DNA from: Psychrobacter sp. BI730
Lineage (GTDB): Bacteria > Pseudomonadota > Gammaproteobacteria > Pseudomonadales > Moraxellaceae
DNA: 64,000 nt
Direction: 5' to 3'
Assembly: GCF_013414195.1 (NCBI RefSeq)
Contig: NZ_JAATTV010000011.1
Location: 49,234-113,233 of the forward strand
A program made the position numbers and the translations under genes. Within the stretch, counting starts at the first letter, position 1, and each line of letters starts with the position of its first letter. Under the pieces are notes generated by a model that saw only the letters and a list, made by a program, of their open reading frames with translations, was not told the origin of the DNA and made no database searches. Of this stretch, positions 57,101 through 64,000 are shown in pieces.

Positions 57101-58621
57101 CTCACCTAGTTTGATAGGTTCATTTAGCCAACGGCCAATCATAATACGCAATACTTCAAGCTGACGCTGCAAACTATGACACGAATGGATGCTTAAGCTA
57201 TTATCTTGGGAAGAGATTGCCCAAAAACGGTCTTTCTCAAAACGCTTATTCTCTAACGCTTCATCTTCATACCAAGCCGTTGCTGGCTTAGCTTCATTAA
57301 AGCTTGACTCTAGTTGCTTACTTACCGCTTGTGAGACTGTAGCGGCTGTCGCCTGCTGGGTAGATTGCTCATCAAGCATCAATACATCATTTTGCAAACG
57401 TTTTAATAAGCTCAGGTTACCTTGGGCATCTTGAGTACTGACAGCGTCATCAGCAGCATCTATGCTTTCATAATCGTAATGACCGAGCACATTATCTACA
57501 CCATTATCAAAATTATCTTGCCATTCGACTAGCGCATCGTTGTATTGCTCATTACCTGATAAATTGGCAAGCATCGCAAACGCATCGCGCGACTGCTTGC
57601 CCAAACGCGATAGCAAGCTGTGACCATAATCACGCAAAAACACACTCTCAGGGTTGATAATCTGCTGGCGTTGTAACCATGATTTATCAACGATATCTGC
57701 CCAAAACAGCTTTGATGGATTGTAATGCAATAGCGTGATATTCATGTATTGCGACAGACTCTGTAGAAAGTCTAACTCGGTCTGTGGCAGTTGCTGAATG
57801 GTAAATATACGCAGTACTTTGGGCAACTGATCACGCTCATTCGCCTTGTTATTTTTTAAGGCTGACCAGAACGCACGCTCCAGTGCCACACGGTGTAGAT
57901 GAACATCAGCAAACAAATGCGACCACAAGAATCGTTGGGCGATTTCTAACTCTACATAATGGTCGACCAACCACTCAGGCGTGCCGCGCGCATACTTATC
58001 AAAGCGCAGGGATAAGGCGTCTTTATCTGCTATCAACTCACTTACGTTCAACGGCTTGTTTTGCGACCATAATGCCAACCAATCCTCACGATGAGTCAAA
58101 TAGCGGTTAAACACCCTAGCCAAATCGCTTGCCAGCTGCCAAATACGGGCATCTTGTTGCGCCTTATCCTGTTGTAAGCTGTCTTGTTGAGCAATTGCCT
58201 GTGGGTCATCAATCAAAGACGCTAACAATGGATGAACTGGATGCTTTTCATCTGCAACGATTGTCTCTTGATAATAAGTCAAATACCCAAACAATCGCCA
58301 CTGCATTACTGTCGGTGACAACACCGCCACTTCCGGCACGTTTAGAGTTGTCGCTTCAGGGTTTTGCGCCAGTAAGTATGCACTATGGCGGGTCAATACA
58401 TCTTGCATCAGCGTCCATTGATACTGGCCCCAAAATTTAGTACGCACCAAGGTACTAATACCAGCACGGCTAGCAATAGTTTTATCCAACCAATCACCCA
58501 ATACCATTGACGGTACAATGACAATAAAAGGCTCAAAAACAGGCTGATCCTTGGACTGGTACTGTACAAGCAATTGATCAACGAGGTTTTCGGTACGGTG
58601 CGACTGAATAATAGTGAACAT
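54113..58621 (-). CDS. recC: Exodeoxyribonuclease V subunit gamma RecC
   Basis: Chi-scanning subunit of RecBCD. 1502 aa against about 1120 in E. coli. The N-terminus (MFTIIQSHRTENLVDQLLVQ, VPSMVLGDWLDKTIA) and the blocks LRIFTIQQLPQTELDFLQSL, SIHSCHSLQRQLEVLRIMIG, DIVVLLPDVERH and VITFGRFGALRNVPFELVVMLNMDL (inactive helicase fold) are typical. Much of the excess length lies in low-complexity inserts, among them a near-perfect Ala-Asn/Val-Asn repeat (ANANVNANINI) coded at about 55660-55695. The ATG at 58621 is preferred over a TTG two codons upstream. First gene of the operon. Confidence 0.95.
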   Translation of the reverse strand: MFTIIQSHRTENLVDQLLVQYQSKDQPVFEPFIVIVPSMVLGDWLDKTIASRAGISTLVRTKFWGQYQWTLMQDVLTRHSAYLLAQNPEATTLNVPEVAVLSPTVMQWRLFGYLTYYQETIVADEKHPVHPLLASLIDDPQAIAQQDSLQQDKAQQDARIWQLASDLARVFNRYLTHREDWLALWSQNKPLNVSELIADKDALSLRFDKYARGTPEWLVDHYVELEIAQRFLWSHLFADVHLHRVALERAFWSALKNNKANERDQLPKVLRIFTIQQLPQTELDFLQSLSQYMNITLLHYNPSKLFWADIVDKSWLQRQQIINPESVFLRDYGHSLLSRLGKQSRDAFAMLANLSGNEQYNDALVEWQDNFDNGVDNVLGHYDYESIDAADDAVSTQDAQGNLSLLKRLQNDVLMLDEQSTQQATAATVSQAVSKQLESSFNEAKPATAWYEDEALENKRFEKDRFWAISSQDNSLSIHSCHSLQRQLEVLRIMIGRWLNEPIKLGEKKRHISDIVVLLPDVERHHALIGSIFVNGKGQDGLTLPAKVTGVVDADIRQLWEAIIGFYKLLGSHSARFEAAEVLDWLMLPPLFESFGLTHEQMSRGCDLLVEAGFIRGFDELHLKQTLDSNDYDYRFSFAQALDRLTLGLVMPEAELSDCLYALNDDEWPSTALPEMTLPLPQVSLNDALIVEALCRIYTGLVARRDDHTQKMKAEDWLDQIETQVIHRYFGDVDQTRTMRAIYNAMNGFKSSLRANRHYRQYASGDVDNREVEQKLAGVEQLPLKLSFMLDSIENELESQQVSAEPTGVITFGRFGALRNVPFELVVMLNMDLSEFPGRDRDNRYDLMKATNARRGDRVSEDDDNGAFLDALLCARSACWMFYNGQSLTDTHEHLPANPVSELLQFLQGEVQWQVNSLETLPENIDPTTESLKRYLPKLIKQWLVTEHPALPFHESLFETEIEGTDVFEQVSPDIDDNANANVNANINISTQDTSPVDMIDELDALLNTAMRKTKLAQKKQFPPAPLWQAVFDTLKGRVSSEPMQLVGLPTKVQYESIAQVLGQGLGQLGQVDNQTLSALVELLALDTVVDANDVGSMTEALSDSIFNIGEIDIEGELAYQVRHPAKAFLRAQKVHVVQGEEALSQQEPLFLNSLTTYQIKDHLIKQLVTDENKKNDSNAAAETTTPILMYQKNMPAGVARQTTLPKQQKKLQQQCLEFKEQLMANGFDESSILNESTADISSVLQLLTPTAEYPVQIELKNILNNTDNNSKDQTDIEGIETLLKLLPKIIKIKGSVPILAPISIIQAGVPYAQQSPKQWLNILPNSASPRHLLKFWLSHLYWQVARRTTAEQVVLNDGVSIWRFNKPSSQVKKYDKVITFKLSPIVYEDAVIELIKWAVFGKLTGQVPITLLPEYALNYLDKYLKHEEGDSNRYWPKRADFSDWLRPNYNSDTVYDTCSQHAIWQYVLRDQDAFKALSAALTTLAQPLYEPMFNALTNLDS

Positions 58622-59114
58622 AGACAATAATCTGATTGAAATAAGGGTTAGATATTAGGATTAATAAAAAAGGCTTCACTTATAAATGATGCAGCTGATA
58701 AAAATAGTGATAATAGTACTACGCATAATAAAGATAAGATGAGATGTCTGTATCCAATGTCAAAAACGCCATAAAACGTCTAGACAAAACAAAAATCGAT
58801 ACTCATCAATCCATGTTTGATGGTCGTTACTATGATGCATTTCTGCTAGCATGAGGGCCAGAAACAAAAACAATCATAGTAGCAAATTCTACATATCCAT
58901 TGATAACGTTGACTTGCCAAATTTGCTATCAGTGTGCCATTGATGGTTATCGTTTACTAGTGTAAATGCCGATATTATAATAAGCTTGCGACATTTAGTG
59001 TCGTTTTATACTATTATTCATATTTACAATGAAATAATCTCATTGCGGTTTTTAAATTGGCCTTTACAACCTGTATCTAAATAACACTTTCTGTTGACGG
59101 GATTACTTAATATT
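58622..59114. other. Intergenic region between divergent recC and a hypothetical gene
   Basis: 493 bp with no convincing gene. It contains the repeat described at 58689-58740 and a 36-codon frame at 58744-58854 that I do not call. Promoters for recC (minus) and for the gene at 59115 must lie here. Confidence 0.5.
58689..58740 (+). repeat. Degenerate copy of part of the ModA-like gene
   Basis: These 52 bp are nearly the same as 60199-60250 inside the gene at 59709: 25 bases beginning CTGATAAAAATAGTGATAAT are identical, and flanking bases differ by small indels. It is a non-coding direct repeat of the linker-coding part of that gene, 1.5 kb away. Confidence 0.7.
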
Positions 59115-59642
59115 ATGCCATTGCGTCCCATTGATGCTATTTTTGTCCATCCAAAACAACGCTTATACGTCGTGTATTATCGCGGTGAGTTGTGGCAACT
59201 GCCACGTATGAAAATCGATGAGAGATCATGGAAAAACAGACGACCCTATACCGATGATAGTAGCTCACTTTATTTGAGCATCCATCAAGCTATCAGCGAC
59301 CCTATCCTTGCGCAGAAATTGAGAACGCTAGATCTACCTGTAGCGGTACGTGGTAGCACGTTGCCACGTTTTGAAGCATGGTGGGAGGCACATGGGTTTA
59401 GATGGTTAAAAGACAGACTATTAACCGGTGAATCGCCGTTAGCAGCGCATCAAACTACTACACCTGCTGCCAAGGTATTAAACGACCAATCTGATCCTCT
59501 AACAGATTGCCAAACCAATGGCCATACTGATGAAAGTGGTGAGGTTAATGAAGAACAAGTATCTACCCCTTCTGCAGACACGGATATCTTTGCAGACATG
59601 TTGGCTGAATTAACCGATGAAGTACTAGAACAAAAGCTTTGA
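59115..59642 (+). CDS. Hypothetical protein
   Basis: 175 aa from ATG 59115. The first 110 residues look folded (MPLRPIDAIFVHPKQRLYVV, YYRGELWQLPRMKIDERSWK, LPRFEAWWEAHGFRWLKDRL, Trp- and Arg-rich), while the rest is a Thr/Asp/Glu-rich tail ending in MLAELTDEVLEQKL. No signal peptide and no known motif. I do not recognise it. It is followed after 66 bp by the ModA-like gene in the same direction. Confidence 0.65.
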   Translation: MPLRPIDAIFVHPKQRLYVVYYRGELWQLPRMKIDERSWKNRRPYTDDSSSLYLSIHQAISDPILAQKLRTLDLPVAVRGSTLPRFEAWWEAHGFRWLKDRLLTGESPLAAHQTTTPAAKVLNDQSDPLTDCQTNGHTDESGEVNEEQVSTPSADTDIFADMLAELTDEVLEQKL

Positions 59643-59708
59643 AAACTAGATACCACCCTGTATATAAACGTTGCTATGAATCAACTAATAATAAAAGAGC
59701 AGTAATAT

Positions 59709-60515
59709 ATGAAAGACTACAAACTACTGCTGGCTGGGCTAATCTTGCTACTGCTCACAATCTTTATCGCGGTCTTCATTTGGTTGTGGACCAGTAATCA
59801 AAAAAACACAGACCCATTGCCAATCATGGCAAGTGAAAGTGAAGCAGACCCTATTACGAAAGGGGATGAATCAAGAGAGATTGCTGACAGTGTTTTATAC
59901 ATTCGAGCAGAGGAGAAGTTACAGATACCTTTGGACGATATCATTGTGAGCTTTGAATCTCGTTATCCGCACGTACAAGTGTTAGCGAGCTATGTCCCCT
60001 CTCACGACCTTCTTACAGTACCAAGTAGTGGTTCTACCAAAGACAAACTCTCTGACTTTGTCTTTGATACAGATATGATTATTACCAATGACGATAGCCT
60101 ATCCACAGAACGGGTATCGCTCCTACAGTCAGAGTTACAACAGGCACAAGATAGAAATGATCAAAGACAAAAAAGTACTGAGGCCAGTGATATAAGTAAT
60201 GCATCTGATAAAAATAGTGATAATAGTACGCATGATAAAGATAAAAAGATACACACTCTAAACCCCTTTAACTATGCGCTAAAAGATGAACAGGCGCTTG
60301 AAGGTGTCATCCTGACAGACGATACAACTGCTATTAACTTCCGTAATTTTTTACTATCGAGCACAGGTCAAGATATACTAAAAAAATATGATTATGAGAA
60401 CATTAGTGGTTATAAGAACAGTGTAAATGACTTATTTAAACCAACCTCACAGGCAAAAAATGCATCAGGTGATCATGCTGTAGATGTCACTGACGCGCTT
60501 AGCAATGGTGAGTAA
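59709..60515 (+). CDS. Membrane-anchored, ModA-like substrate-binding protein (degenerate)
   Basis: 268 aa. One membrane span at about 5-28 (LLLAGLILLLLTIFIAVFIW) anchors a periplasmic part. Its ends resemble a molybdate-type binding protein: SVLYIRAEEKLQIPLDDIIV, FESRYPHVQVLASYVPSHDL at the start and INFRNFLLSSTGQDILKKYD at the end. The middle, where ModA has its ligand loops, is replaced by a Ser/Asp/Asn/Lys-rich linker (SDKNSDNSTHDKDKK). No modB or modC follows. Uptake of an oxyanion is therefore doubtful; a sensor or relic is possible. The linker-coding DNA is copied upstream at 58689-58740. Confidence 0.65.
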   Translation: MKDYKLLLAGLILLLLTIFIAVFIWLWTSNQKNTDPLPIMASESEADPITKGDESREIADSVLYIRAEEKLQIPLDDIIVSFESRYPHVQVLASYVPSHDLLTVPSSGSTKDKLSDFVFDTDMIITNDDSLSTERVSLLQSELQQAQDRNDQRQKSTEASDISNASDKNSDNSTHDKDKKIHTLNPFNYALKDEQALEGVILTDDTTAINFRNFLLSSTGQDILKKYDYENISGYKNSVNDLFKPTSQAKNASGDHAVDVTDALSNGE

Positions 60516-60589
60516 AGATAAATTGTCTCTATTTGTCTTTTGTTGATTGCTTTTATGACTGCTTTTTTCTACAATGTCACTCCATAATG

Positions 60590-60665
60590 CGCCTATAGCT
60601 CAACAGGATAGAGCAGTTGCCTCCTAAGCGATCGATCCGAGTTCGAGTCTTGGTGGGCGCGCCAT
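60590..60665 (+). tRNA. tRNA-Arg, anticodon CCT
   Basis: A complete cloverleaf of 76 nt: acceptor GCGCCTA/TGGGCGC, D arm GCTC/GAGC, anticodon stem GTTGC/GCGAT with loop CTCCTAA (anticodon CCT), T arm CCGAG-TTCGAGT-CTTGG, discriminator G and encoded CCA. It reads AGG codons. Its 3' end is the probable attachment site of the integrase-bearing element that follows. Confidence 0.95.
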
Positions 60666-60679
60666 ATAACATACCCATA

Positions 60680-60722
60680 AAACCCCGTATCGCCTCAAAT
60701 ATAAGGCTTTCGGGGTTTTTTA
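60680..60722. terminator. Terminator after tRNA-Arg
   Basis: AAAACCCCG (60680-60688) and CGGGGTTTT (60712-60720) pair; an inner GCCT/AGGC stem forms in the loop; Ts follow. Confidence 0.8.
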
Positions 60723-60830
60723 ATGCCTCATACGTACCCATTCTCACCCATAAATAACCATTGCATACTGTATTAATTACAGTATTCTATACAGCAAGAG
60801 CGATTATACTGTAAAAAGGATACTGTAAAA

Positions 60831-62033
60831 ATGGCAAAAATAGTCAAACCCTTGACCAACACTCAAGTGAGCCAGGCAAAACCTAACGGGAAAATTCAAA
60901 ATTTAACCGATGGTGGTGGGCTTTACTTGCATATAAGTAAGGCCGGTACCAAGGCATGGCGAATCGACTTTACCACTCCTGTCACCAAAAAACGGGTAAC
61001 AATGACGCTAGGTCAATATCCAGAAATTACATTGGCAGCTGCTAGACAAATGAGGGCTGATGTGAAATATCATCTGGCCAACGGTGATGATCCCCGTACT
61101 ATAAAAAGAGACAATGAGCGCCAGCAGTTATTGGAGTCGAATAATACGTTTGCCATGATTGCTGAAGAATACATATCTAGGCAGACACACCTATCAGAGG
61201 CCACGCATAAGAACAATAGACGCTATGCTGAATATCTAAACAAATCCATTGGTGGTATGCCTATCAGTAGCATCAAGCCTATTGACGTACTGGACGCTTG
61301 TAGGCCTGTAGAGAGCAAAGGTTACTTAGAGACGGCACTGAAAATGAAGTCGCTAGCGGGCCAGGTGTTTAGATATGGGGTGCAGACGGCAAAATGTGAA
61401 CGGGATGTGACGCAAGACCTAAAAGGCGCTCTAAAACAGCCTCCTACTAAACACTACGCTGCTATTACAGACCCTATTGAGTTTGGTGCTATGTTACGGT
61501 CATTAGAAGATTACAACGGCTCATTTGAGGTGAAATGCGCTCTTAAGCTTATGCCATTGTTATTTGTGCGATCAGGTGAAATGAGATATGCTATGTGGAG
61601 TGACTTCGATTTTGATAAAAGAACGTGGACATTTACACCTCGCAAGACAAAAAGAAAAACAGGCATATCTTTAATTGTGCCCCTGCCAGACCAGGCAATG
61701 GATATACTCACTGAGCTGATTAAGCATAAGAGAAGTGAGTTCGTATTCCCAGCCATTCATACAACTGTACAACCAATGTCTGAAAATACATTGAGCCAGG
61801 CACTCAAAAGACTAGGAATTGATGGTGACACCCATACTATCCACGGGTTCCGCGCCAGCGCCAGGACAATGATTGTTGAACGGTTAAAATACCAAGAAAA
61901 ATACATTGAGATGCAATTAGGTCATAGAGTACCAGATCTGCATGGCCGGGCTTATAACCGTGCTCAATTTTTAGATGAGCGCCGGGAAATGCTGCAAGAC
62001 TGGGCAGACTATTTAGATAAACTGAAAGCATAA
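60831..62033 (+). CDS. Tyrosine recombinase / integrase of a tRNA-Arg island (P4 type)
   Basis: 400 aa. DUF4102 arm-binding domain at 1-95 (NLTDGGGLYLHISKAGTKAW, VTMTLGQYPEITLAAARQMR), core-binding domain about 105-200, catalytic domain with Arg247 (LLFVRSGEMRYAMW), His338/Arg341 (HGFRASARTM), His365 (LGHR) and Tyr375 (GRAYNR). All catalytic residues are present. It begins 166 bp after tRNA-Arg(CCT) and points away from it, the standard geometry for a P4-like integrative element using the tRNA 3' end. It is related to, but clearly different from, the integrase at 6503. Confidence 0.94.
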   Translation: MAKIVKPLTNTQVSQAKPNGKIQNLTDGGGLYLHISKAGTKAWRIDFTTPVTKKRVTMTLGQYPEITLAAARQMRADVKYHLANGDDPRTIKRDNERQQLLESNNTFAMIAEEYISRQTHLSEATHKNNRRYAEYLNKSIGGMPISSIKPIDVLDACRPVESKGYLETALKMKSLAGQVFRYGVQTAKCERDVTQDLKGALKQPPTKHYAAITDPIEFGAMLRSLEDYNGSFEVKCALKLMPLLFVRSGEMRYAMWSDFDFDKRTWTFTPRKTKRKTGISLIVPLPDQAMDILTELIKHKRSEFVFPAIHTTVQPMSENTLSQALKRLGIDGDTHTIHGFRASARTMIVERLKYQEKYIEMQLGHRVPDLHGRAYNRAQFLDERREMLQDWADYLDKLKA

Positions 62034-62164
62034 GAGATGAATCAAGCCTTGCAACTTTACATAGCAAGGCTTAGTTTATTTGGGATTTATAACTCACCTT
62101 ATTTAAATACAACCAGAGCAAAAGAGACTTTTCATTGTAAAACCTTCGTATTCTTTTATATCGA

Positions 62165-62404
62165 TTATCGCCTATGTCTTTTAGTAATGCTTTCCAGTAA
62201 TTCCTCGTGTGCTTTATCCATAGCTTCTTCAGACTCATAACCGTCATATATAACCATTTGAGCCTTATTCTTCTTATATTTCTCAGCTGCTCTTGCTCTG
62301 CTTATAGTTGTAGCTTTAAGCATCTCATCTGCTGAGTTTTCAAGTGCTTTGCTAGCTTCTTCTGCATATGTAGTAGCGCCTTTAAACAAAGACTCTATAG
62401 TGGA
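62165..62404 (-). pseudogene. 3' fragment of an island gene cut by IS30
   Basis: The minus-strand frame reads ESTIESLFKGATTYAEEASK, then ALENSADEMLKATTISRARA, AEKYKKNKAQMVIYDGYESE and EAMDKAHEELLESITKRHRR before its stop at 62165. The bias is that of a helical, charged, real protein, and the frame stays open through 62404, exactly where the IS30 transposase fragment begins, without an acceptable ATG. It is thus the C-terminal 75-80 residues of a gene whose 5' part was lost. I do not recognise the family. Confidence 0.6.
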
Positions 62405-62611
62405 TTCTACTTTGCCGATGCTTATGCCTTATGGCAACGAGGAACAAACGAAAATCCTAATGGCCTGGTTAGAGAGTATTTGCCTAAAGTCTGTGACTTT
62501 AAACAAGTATCTGATGATGAGGTACAAAACATTGAAGACAGATTAAATAACAGACCAAGAAAGCATTTGGGGTTTAGAATGCCAAACCAGGTGTTCTATT
62601 CCATTACTTAG
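62402..62611 (+). pseudogene. C-terminal fragment of an IS30-family transposase
   Basis: In frame from 62402 the DNA encodes GFYFADAYALWQRGTNENPN, then GLVREYLPKVCDFKQVSDDE, NIEDRLNNRPRKHLGFRMP and a stop at 62609-62611. This is the end of the IS30 DDE domain, with the catalytic Glu in RGTNEN. The first three-quarters of the gene are missing. The bases just after the stop (GTTGCACTTGGTGTGTTAAT region, 62613-62640) look like the right end of an IS30 element. The element cannot transpose. Confidence 0.85.
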
Positions 62612-62705
62612 CGTTGCACTTGGTGTGTTAATCTAAGATTGAAAACAGATGCTCAACTACTACATGTAGGAATGTCGAGTTTACATTTTAGATATAAGGG
62701 ACTGT

Positions 62706-63611
62706 ATGTTAAATAAAAATAAAGACTCCGTGCCAAGTGTGGGTCCATCAATTTTCAAATGCAAATTCTGTGGTAAGGGTGGCATGGTCTGGAAAGAAGT
62801 ACAGAAAGACATATGGAGACCTTATGACATAGAACAAAATAAAGTACATTCATGTACAGTTCGCGAAGATGAAGAATATCTTGAATATCAAAGAAAGAAC
62901 ACTGGATCAATTACGCTTGAAAGTTTAGTAGAAAACTTAAAACTATTGGGTTTTGAATGTTTTGTACCTAGAACTTCATCATGGAAATTTGCTTTAATAA
63001 AAAGCAACAACACACAAACAGTCTATTTTTTAATAAATAGATTAGGAGTAGATTTTAAGCTTTACGATTATGTACGAGATACTAATATCGATCATAATGG
63101 TAAGCTATATACTGATGGAGGCCTCGCAGTCCGAAATTACTACTTGGGCAGTGATATAAACGTTCACCACTTAATTCTCAGAGTTGCTAATCAGCTAGCT
63201 AACGACATACCTATCGGTAATATGCTTTTAACAGGACAAGGCTGGTCAATACATCAACAAAGTGCTACTGAAAAAATTAAGTCGGAATCAGCACAAAAAT
63301 ACCCTGAAATAGCAGAACTATATAATACTATTTCAACAGAAGATGACAGCTATTCTTATGATATTACCAAAACTGCAGAAACATTAAGAGCCTCTAATCA
63401 AGCGTCGGTTAATGAAAGTTGGATGCAAGAAATATGGGAATGGGCAGATAGGTTTGAAATAGATGAAGGTGCTATTCCTCATGATAGTGCGGTTTTATTA
63501 GCCTTAGAGAACCTTTCTATTTTCTCTGTCGATTTTTTACCTGAGAGTATAGGAAATCGAGCCCATCCCATATTCTGTGTAACTGCTTATAATCCATTAA
63601 CAGGAGAATAA
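62706..63611 (+). CDS. Unknown island protein with zinc-finger-like N-terminus, 3' end probably cut by IS256
   Basis: 301 aa. The N-terminus has CKFCGKGG (Cys19, Cys22) and HSC further on, a possible zinc-binding site. The rest (ESLVENLKLLGFECFVPRTS, TVYFLINRLGVDFKLYDYVR, WADRFEIDEGAIPHDSAVLL) is probably globular, with no motif I know. AT content is higher than in the core genes, as expected for acquired DNA. The stop lies 3 bases before the IS256-type transposase ATG, and the preceding bases (ATTCTGTGTAACTGCT, from about 63571) resemble an IS256 terminal repeat. The last 14 or so residues are thus probably IS-encoded and the natural C-terminus is lost. Confidence 0.6.
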   Translation: MLNKNKDSVPSVGPSIFKCKFCGKGGMVWKEVQKDIWRPYDIEQNKVHSCTVREDEEYLEYQRKNTGSITLESLVENLKLLGFECFVPRTSSWKFALIKSNNTQTVYFLINRLGVDFKLYDYVRDTNIDHNGKLYTDGGLAVRNYYLGSDINVHHLILRVANQLANDIPIGNMLLTGQGWSIHQQSATEKIKSESAQKYPEIAELYNTISTEDDSYSYDITKTAETLRASNQASVNESWMQEIWEWADRFEIDEGAIPHDSAVLLALENLSIFSVDFLPESIGNRAHPIFCVTAYNPLTGE

Positions 63612-63614
63612 GCA

Positions 63615-63959
63615 ATGACTAACCAAACTGACATCAAAAAACTGGCCGAGCAAATGGCTGGTAGCATGAAAAGCTTTGATAACATCAAAGACTTCCAAAA
63701 GCAGCTCATGCAATCCTTTATCGATACTGCCTTGGAAGCTGAGATGGAAGACCATCTCGGCTACCCTAAACATGAGAAGGCAGACAAGCCCAATAAGCGC
63801 AACGGACACACTAAAAAGACAGTCCGTAGCGACACAGGCGATCTTGAGATATCCACCCCAAGAGACCGTCATGGTGACTTTGAACCTACACTCGTGTGCA
63901 AGCATCAAACCCGTATTAGTGGCCTTGATGACAAGATCATATCGTCACTACAGGCATAG
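63615..63959 (+). pseudogene. N-terminal fragment of an IS256-family transposase
   Basis: 114 codons match the start of IS256/Mutator-type transposases: KDFQKQLMQSFIDTALEAEM, EDHLGYPKHEKADKPNKRNG, DTGDLEISTPRDRHGDFEPT and LDDKIIS. Family members run to about 400 aa and continue after DDKII with LYARGMTTRDI; here the frame becomes SLQA and stops at 63957-63959. The change at about 63937 suggests an insertion or deletion in the element, with the rest of it beyond the window or gone. Confidence 0.85.
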
Positions 63960-63967
63960 CCTTCCGT

Positions 63968-64000
63968 CTTGCGCTTCGGGCAAGTGTGCCCCACACACTT
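63968..64000. repeat. Two overlapping hairpins at the window edge
   Basis: CTTGC/GCAAG (63968-63984, loop GCTTCGG) overlaps AAGTGTG/CACACTT (63982-64000, loop CCCCA). They lie in the unidentified DNA that interrupts the IS256 transposase and may be the terminal structure of another element. Confidence 0.5.

Noticed and set aside
58744..58854. 36-codon frame MSVSNVKNAIKRLDKTKIDT and on, with a weak GATGAG site before the ATG
   Set aside because: Very short, no recognisable family, and adjacent to a degenerate repeat; could be a relic but cannot be supported.
1..64000. CRISPR array
   Set aside because: No regularly spaced repeats were seen anywhere in the window.

Overview
The window reads as chromosomal DNA of a Psychrobacter-like member of the Moraxellaceae. 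The grounds are the gene content (prpB/prpC/acnD/prpF/prpD propionate locus, recC-recB-recD with very long subunits, cstA next to an ArsA-like ATPase, DUF2868/DUF3482 genes), the moderate GC and the overall protein flavour. The genus is an inference from recognition, not from a search.

Layout. 0-6.5 kb: a lipoprotein-type TesA/GDSL esterase, a truncated DUF2855 gene facing a TetR regulator with two palindromic operators, mtfA, a decayed rhuM pseudogene, two exported proteins of unknown function, and a 1.3 kb gene-poor stretch that holds a near-perfect chromosomal dif site (5289-5316). This would place the replication terminus here. 6.5-7.8 kb: a lone P4-type integrase. 7.8-15.2 kb: a hydroxyproline catabolic cluster, with a PAS-AraC regulator divergent from epimerase, D-hydroxyproline dehydrogenase, Pyr4H2C deaminase, 2-oxoglutarate semialdehyde dehydrogenase and an AGCS transporter. 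These genes would convert trans-4-hydroxy-L-proline to 2-oxoglutarate. 15.3-24.2 kb: ppc, a gamma-butyrobetaine dioxygenase-like enzyme, two tandem single-pass membrane proteins that share a short repeated C-terminal motif, a LysR regulator and an atypical Nramp-family transporter.

24.5-36.8 kb: the methylcitrate (propionate) pathway, prpB-prpC-acnD-prpF-prpD, interrupted by a DUF2059-like lipoprotein, a YefM-YoeB toxin-antitoxin pair, an ABC exporter and an ElaA-type acetyltransferase with a membrane tail. 36.8-47.1 kb: an SDR, a DUF2868 - sterol desaturase - DUF3482 GTPase group, then on the minus strand an ArsA-like ATPase, a small cory-CC-star-like protein ending in Cys-Cys, and CstA; next an unknown gene and a hypoxanthine/guanine phosphoribosyltransferase. 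47.2-58.6 kb: recC-recB-recD on the minus strand. 59.1-60.5 kb: an unknown protein and a membrane-anchored ModA-like protein.

60.6-64 kb: the start of an integrated element at tRNA-Arg(CCT). It has an integrase, a gene remnant cut by an IS30 transposase fragment, an unknown zinc-finger-like protein whose 3' end appears cut by an IS256 element, and the IS256 transposase itself broken near the window edge. The other end of the island lies outside the window.
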